The notes under the pieces are model-generated. The model saw only the letters and a program-made list of their open reading frames with translations. It was not told where the DNA came from and did no database searches. A DNA stretch of 9,814 nucleotides from assembly GCA_964539235.1 (NCBI GenBank), contig CAZIIK010000031.1, positions 1 to 9,814 on the forward strand, in the 5' to 3' direction. A program made the translations under genes and the position numbers. This stretch comes from CAZIIK01 sp964539235. GTDB taxonomy: Bacteria > Pseudomonadota > Gammaproteobacteria > Francisellales > CACEW01. Shown here piece by piece: positions 6,436 to 9,814 of the stretch (the first letter of the stretch is position 1; every line of letters begins with the position of its first letter).

Positions 6436-6804
6436 ATGTCTTTGGTCGAAGTGCTCGTCGCTTTTGCGTTATTAAATTGGGTTTTGCTGTCCAGTGTCGT
6501 AGTGATCCAACATGCTCGGCAAAGGCTACAGCAGATCGTCTATCTACAAACGGCTCGGTTACAGGCGCAACATGCATTGCGTATTTTATGGTCCCTATCG
6601 TCCGGTGGGAATCTAGAGAGCTGGCAGTCCAGTTTGCAACAGGCATTACCAGCAGCAATTATAAAATTTCAGCATACAGGGCGTTTAGGCCAAGTGGTGA
6701 TGAGCTGGTTCGATAAATGGTCAGATAAATCTCAGCGATTGACCTGTCAGTCTACCGGTACCTATTTTTTACGTATTCATTGCCAATTGCAGACGATTAC
6801 CTAA
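6436..6804 (+). CDS. PilV/GspI-like minor pilin lacking a prepilin leader
   Basis: Membrane-anchored type IV pilin-like protein of 122 residues. Its N-terminus, MSLVEVLVAFALLNW, matches the mature pilin helix (usually F-S/T-L-I/V-E) with Glu at position 5, followed by a hydrophobic segment and an amphipathic helix (VIQHARQRLQQIVYLQTARLQAQ). What is missing is the leader: no basic peptide ending in Gly precedes it. The only starts are ATG 6436, or GTG 6433 adding one residue. The frame upstream is closed by TAA at 6403-6405 and has no other usual start codon. There is no clear Shine-Dalgarno sequence. Taken literally, prepilin peptidase could not process or methylate this protein. Either it is a 5'-truncated relic, it starts unusually, or the sequence has an error nearby. 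It is first in a set of three overlapping pilin-like genes, which supports the PilV-like reading. The C-terminal half is poorly conserved; the Cys pair near the end (LTCQSTGTYFLRIHCQL) could form a disulfide. Confidence 0.6.
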   Translation: MSLVEVLVAFALLNWVLLSSVVVIQHARQRLQQIVYLQTARLQAQHALRILWSLSSGGNLESWQSSLQQALPAAIIKFQHTGRLGQVVMSWFDKWSDKSQRLTCQSTGTYFLRIHCQLQTIT

Positions 6805-7616
6805 TGGCCAACCAATCGGGGCATAGCCTGGTCAGTGTGTTGGTGGCGTCGCTGCTGTCCAGTTTGGTAATTTTGGGCGGCATTTTACTCTTTCAGCACC
6901 TACAACTGATGCGCTTGCGTACAGGTATGCAGACGGCAGCATGGCAACGGCTGTTGTTAGTCAGGCGCTTATTGCTGAACCAAATTTCACTGCATTATTT
7001 GAGCTGGTGTGTACCGGTTAACCAACCCGCAGAAAATGGTGCATCGGGTGCCATTATGCAAATTTTTTCATCAGGATCTGCTATTTATCGTCGACTGAGA
7101 CGATCCGGTAGTGGGCAGGTGTTAAAGGATTCACAGATTTTGGCGATTCATTTTTTGGTGCCTCTGCGCATTGCGTTGCCACAATCAGACGTGGATCTTG
7201 AACGCATTACGGTTCCGTATAAAGTTTTAGTCGGTGCGCGGGTTCTATTAGCCAACTGTACCCAGCATGCTTGGGCTCAGGTTGAGCGTGTGCATAAACT
7301 GGGCCAGCGGTACATATTAACCTTGAGCCATGCGCCACAGGATTGGCAATCAGATGAGCTGCTATTAATTGGTTTGGTACAAACAGTGTATGACTATATG
7401 GGTCGTACACCACGGCAAAACATGGCTGGAAAACCTGTTGATGCATTATATAGCCTAACGCCTAGCGGACGTCGCCAAGAACTGGTGCCGGATATGGCAG
7501 GATGGTCTTTGCAAGTATTGCAGCAGGGGCGTTTGGTTGATGTTCATATTAGAACCCAGGATGAGTCGACCCATGATTTTTTTCAATTAAATGTACTGTT
7601 GAGCGATGACTCATAA
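6804..7616 (+). CDS. PilW-like minor pilin or pseudopilin
   Basis: Type IV pilin-like protein of 270 residues. A short leader M-A-N-Q-S-G6 would be cleaved by prepilin peptidase after Gly6. The mature protein would start H-S-L-V-S, and a hydrophobic helix (VLVASLLSSLVILGGILLF) follows. Position +1 is His instead of Phe, and +5 is Ser instead of the usual Glu. The periplasmic part fits the PilW family: its size, the ARVLLANCTQHAWAQVERV segment, the IG-LVQTVYDYMG strand, and GRRQELVPDMAGWSLQVLQ, which resembles the G-x-Q-E-L-V-x-x-V motif of PilW proteins. PilW-type proteins are part of the priming and tip complex of type IV pili. ATG 6804 overlaps the preceding stop as TAATG and has no SD, so translation is probably coupled. 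An upstream TTG at 6780 is in frame but would give an unlikely leader. Confidence 0.72.
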   Translation: MANQSGHSLVSVLVASLLSSLVILGGILLFQHLQLMRLRTGMQTAAWQRLLLVRRLLLNQISLHYLSWCVPVNQPAENGASGAIMQIFSSGSAIYRRLRRSGSGQVLKDSQILAIHFLVPLRIALPQSDVDLERITVPYKVLVGARVLLANCTQHAWAQVERVHKLGQRYILTLSHAPQDWQSDELLLIGLVQTVYDYMGRTPRQNMAGKPVDALYSLTPSGRRQELVPDMAGWSLQVLQQGRLVDVHIRTQDESTHDFFQLNVLLSDDS

Positions 7617-8034
7617 TCACCAATCAGGCTTTGTGTTGTTGAGTGTGTTGGTGCTTATCATGCTATCCAGTTTTGTCTTGCTGATTTTTTTCTCAAACCT
7701 ACATAACGCACAGAAATTATTGCAGCACAACCAAATTAACGCGGAAATTGACACCGCACGCCAAGCCTGTTTGGCGACAGTCGTTGAGATTCTGTCAAAA
7801 CGGCCGGCTAATTTGTTGCAGCAATCGGTTGGTGTGTTCAGCGCCTGGCAGCATTGTCCTCAAATGAATGACAGAATCATTGACTACCGTTGGCAGCTAT
7901 TGGCTAAACAAGACAACACACAAGATCAGCAGAAAATGTGGATTGGGATCGAAACCCGTTTTGTTGCGCCACACCACACACGAATCTGGCAAGTGCCCGT
8001 GGTGTGGTTTTTGAGTGTTAAGAATGTCTACTAA
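7606..8034 (+). CDS. PilX-like short minor pilin
   Basis: Type IV pilin-like protein of 142 residues. The leader M-T-H-N-H-Q-S-G8 ends in Gly and is followed by F-V-L-L-S and a hydrophobic helix (VLVLIMLSSFVLLIFFS) that anchors it in the inner membrane before assembly. Position +5 is Ser, not Glu, as is common for PilX/GspK-type subunits placed at the pilus tip. The rest is a helix (NAQKLLQHNQINAEIDTARQACLATVVEIL) and a small C-terminal domain with two Cys residues (C in RQACLA and C in WQHCPQM) that could bridge. It is shorter than most PilX proteins. The start overlaps the end of the PilW-like gene by 11 nt, and the three genes form one transcription unit. No PilY1, PilE or FimT gene follows within the window, so the set is incomplete compared with the usual minor-pilin operon. 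Confidence 0.68.
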   Translation: MTHNHQSGFVLLSVLVLIMLSSFVLLIFFSNLHNAQKLLQHNQINAEIDTARQACLATVVEILSKRPANLLQQSVGVFSAWQHCPQMNDRIIDYRWQLLAKQDNTQDQQKMWIGIETRFVAPHHTRIWQVPVVWFLSVKNVY

Positions 8035-8042
8035 AACTGCTC

Positions 8043-8207
8043 ATGATGGCATCCTATCGGTGGGAATTTACTAATGAAGGCTGTTGGATAACTTCACTGC
8101 GTCATCTGGCAATAGGCAATATTCTCATAGGCGCAGAAAATCATTTATTTGTCGTCTTGATTTGCAAAACAGTGATGGGCCGAGTACATTCTGCGGGCCG
8201 TTTTTAG
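8043..8207 (+). CDS. Possible small protein of 54 residues, unrecognised
   Basis: An ATG-started frame begins 8 nt after the PilX-like stop codon and runs 54 codons to TAG. The product starts MMASYRW and has a mildly hydrophobic middle (IGNILIGA, HLFVVLICK) with two cysteines. It matches no family I know. There is no Shine-Dalgarno sequence before either ATG (8043 or 8046). The candidate gltX promoter lies within its 3' end. It may be a genuine small last gene of the pilin unit, a relic of a larger pilin-operon gene, or chance. Confidence 0.25.
   Translation: MMASYRWEFTNEGCWITSLRHLAIGNILIGAENHLFVVLICKTVMGRVHSAGRF
8162..8190 (+). promoter_or_regulatory. Candidate sigma-70 promoter of gltX
   Basis: TTGCAA (8162-8167) and TACATT (8185-8190) with 17-nt spacing each match 4 of 6 consensus positions. 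They would start transcription about 33 nt before the gltX ATG. No terminator separates the pilin genes from gltX, so read-through is also possible. Confidence 0.35.
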
Positions 8208-8229
8208 CGATCGAATTAGGAATAAAATC

Positions 8230-9636
8230 ATGACAGTTTGCACGCGTTTTGCCCCCAGCCCCACCGGTTATTTACATGTCGGTGGTGCGAGGACTGCTTT
8301 ATTTAGTTGGCTGTTTGCTAAAAAGCATGGCGGTGAATGCGTACTGCGTATTGAAGATACAGACCAAGAGCGTTCAACGCAGGCATCAGTTGATGCCATT
8401 CTCCAGGGTATGGAATGGTTAGGCTTGGCATATGATCGAGGGCCGTATTATCAAACGCAGCGTTTGGAGCGCTATCAAGCTTGTATTCAAATGTTATTGG
8501 ACAGTGGGCATGCCTATAAATGCTATTGCACCAAAGAACGTTTGCAGGATTTACGTGAGCGGCAGATTGCGCATAAAGCAAAGCCGCGTTATGACGGCCA
8601 CTGTCGTGACCTTCAGCAGGAATTAGATGCACCCTATGTTGTGCGTTTCCGTAATCCAGAATCGGGCACCGTGAGTTGGCAGGATGCGGTAAAAGGTGAC
8701 ATTTGTATTGCGAATGCAGAATTAGACGATTTTATTATTGCGCGTACCGATGGCATGCCAACTTATAATTTCACAGTGGTTGTGGATGATTGGGATATGG
8801 GTATTACGCATGTAATTCGTGGCGATGACCATGTCAATAACACACCAAAGCAAATTAATTTATTGCAAGCCTTGGGTGCGCCTATTCCAGTTTATGCTCA
8901 TGTGCCGATGATTCTTGGTAGTGATGGTAAACGTTTGTCTAAACGTCATGGTGCTGTCAGTGTATTGGCGTATGAAGCGCAAGGGTATTTGCCGCAGGCT
9001 TTATTGAACTATCTGGTGCGGTTAGGTTGGTCACATGGCGACCAAGAAATTTTCAGTGTGGCAGATATGACCGCAGAATTTTCCTTGGAGAATATCAGTC
9101 ACTCGCCCGCTGCCTTTGATTTTGAAAAATTAAAGTGGTTGAACCAGTATTATCTTAGAGCTTTACCGGATGAAGCTGTATTGCCAGCATTAGAAGATCA
9201 CTGTGCGCGTGCCAATATTGATCTCACAACAGGTCCACAGTTGAAGGCTTTAAGGCCAGTGATGGCAGAGCGTGTTGCCACATTAGTTGAGTTTGTTGAG
9301 CAGACGCATTACTTTTTTATGGATTTTTCAGCCTATGAAGAAAAGGCTGCGAAAAAGCATCTAAAACCTGCTGCATTAACAGTTATAGAGGCATTGCTGG
9401 CACAATTAACCGCTTTGCCAGCTTGGCAAGCGACAGAGATTCATCAGGTGCTACAGGCAGTTGCTGAACAATTGGATGTCGGTATGGGTAAAGTCGGTAT
9501 GCCATTTCGCGTGGCGATTACCGGCGGCAGTATGTCACCGGCAATTGATGTGACCGCAGAATTAATTGGCCGTGAACGGGTACTGCAGCGTTTAACCAAT
9601 GCGCAGGCATTTTTATCAGCGGATATCGAAAGATAA
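8230..9636 (+). CDS. gltX: Glutamyl-tRNA synthetase (class I)
   Basis: Cytoplasmic enzyme of 468 residues that joins glutamate to tRNA(Glu) using ATP. The class I signatures are clear: the HIGH-type motif as HVGG (16-19) within FAPSPTGYLHVGGARTALF, and the KMSKS-type motif as KRLSK (234-238) in GSDGKRLSKRHGA. The central DGMPTYNF and DD(W/H)xMGITHVIRGDDH blocks of the catalytic domain are also intact. Length is close to the E. coli enzyme (471), and the C-terminal anticodon-binding domain is complete. The zinc-site region has Cys98, Cys100 and Cys125, but position 127, His in E. coli, is Asp here; His124 lies next to Cys125 and could substitute. ATG 8230 has AGGA at 8218-8221, 8 nt upstream. 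An insertion sequence seems to begin about 40 nt after the stop. This is a single, ordinary housekeeping gene in the window. Confidence 0.97.
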   Translation: MTVCTRFAPSPTGYLHVGGARTALFSWLFAKKHGGECVLRIEDTDQERSTQASVDAILQGMEWLGLAYDRGPYYQTQRLERYQACIQMLLDSGHAYKCYCTKERLQDLRERQIAHKAKPRYDGHCRDLQQELDAPYVVRFRNPESGTVSWQDAVKGDICIANAELDDFIIARTDGMPTYNFTVVVDDWDMGITHVIRGDDHVNNTPKQINLLQALGAPIPVYAHVPMILGSDGKRLSKRHGAVSVLAYEAQGYLPQALLNYLVRLGWSHGDQEIFSVADMTAEFSLENISHSPAAFDFEKLKWLNQYYLRALPDEAVLPALEDHCARANIDLTTGPQLKALRPVMAERVATLVEFVEQTHYFFMDFSAYEEKAAKKHLKPAALTVIEALLAQLTALPAWQATEIHQVLQAVAEQLDVGMGKVGMPFRVAITGGSMSPAIDVTAELIGRERVLQRLTNAQAFLSADIER

Positions 9637-9677
9637 CGTTGCTTATCTAAAAAGCGCTTACATTGGGCTTGGACTTA

Positions 9678-9814
9678 GAGCCTGTCCGAAAATGGGTATT
9701 TTTCTTGTTATGCATTCAAACAGATGCGGATTTTTGGGATGTGCAGGGTCATAATACCGATTTGTCACGTGATATGCAGCACACAAGCCATGGAAAAGGT
9801 ATACCCGAGTGATT
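9678..9814 (+). mobile_element. Left end of an IS5-like insertion sequence (cut by the window edge)
   Basis: GAGCCTGTCCGAAAATGGGT (9678-9697) looks like an IS5-type terminal inverted repeat. It is preceded by TTA (9675-9677), compatible with the TNA or YTAR targets used by several IS5 subgroups. About 90 nt further in, the coding start described at 9790 follows. The other terminus lies beyond the window, so family and boundaries are inferred from one end only. Confidence 0.5.
9790..9814 (+). CDS. Start of a transposase gene, partial
   Basis: Eight codons read MEKVYPSD before the window ends. The Y-P-S-D element near the N-terminus is typical of IS5-family DDE transposases, where it is usually followed by L/I-T and an acidic or Gln-rich stretch. 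An in-frame ATG at 9724 would add 22 residues that do not look transposase-like, so 9790 is preferred. No strong SD is seen. The identification rests on few residues plus the terminal-repeat-like sequence upstream. Confidence 0.45.

Noticed and set aside
8175..8206. Terminator-like GGGCCG...GGGCCG followed by TTTTT before gltX
   Set aside because: The two elements are direct repeats. Only a 4-bp GGCC pairing is possible, too weak for an intrinsic terminator.
8318..8632. 104-codon frame on the - strand inside gltX
   Set aside because: It is antisense to the conserved catalytic domain of gltX, and the product shows no recognisable feature.
1..9814. CRISPR array, tRNA or rRNA genes
   Set aside because: No regularly spaced repeats and no T-loop-like GTTCRANYC pattern in a cloverleaf context were found in any of the intergenic stretches.

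Overview
The window reads as a gammaproteobacterial chromosome segment of moderate G+C. Three consecutive outer-membrane proteins have the coiled-coil-plus-barrel layout of the DUF3573/LbtU-type porins known from Legionella, Coxiella, Francisella and relatives, so a Legionellales-like host is the best guess. That is inference from protein style; no RNA marker gene is present to confirm it. All convincing genes lie on the + strand.

Layout: (1) 1-320 has no convincing gene. (2) 321-926 is a typical 2-Cys peroxiredoxin. (3) 1073-2380 and 2563-3879 are two closely related porin paralogues, each closed by its own Rho-independent terminator. The second start region sits behind an inverted repeat. 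(4) 4046-5425 is a third, more divergent porin of the same family, preceded by an 8-bp perfect inverted repeat. It is followed at close spacing by a FluC/CrcB fluoride channel (5450-5827), which overlaps by 4 nt a YqeG-like HAD phosphatase (5824-6390). (5) 6436-8034 is a tightly overlapping set of three minor-pilin-like genes of PilV, PilW and PilX type, with an apparent promoter of its own. (6) 8043-8207 is a possible 54-residue ORF. (7) 8230-9636 is gltX, glutamyl-tRNA synthetase. (8) From about 9678 to the window end an insertion sequence seems to begin, with a terminal-repeat-like sequence and the first codons of an IS5-like transposase.

Functionally, the window joins envelope permeability (three porins), peroxide and fluoride defence, type IV pilus or pseudopilus tip components, and one housekeeping translation gene. 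The porins and the pilin set are the accessory-looking parts. The most unusual observation is the pilin set. The PilV-like protein begins at what should be residue +1 of the mature pilin, so it has no prepilin leader but keeps Glu5. Its two partners keep a Gly-ending leader but have Ser in place of Glu5. I do not see a wholly new defence or mobile system here; the rest is recognisable families with local oddities.
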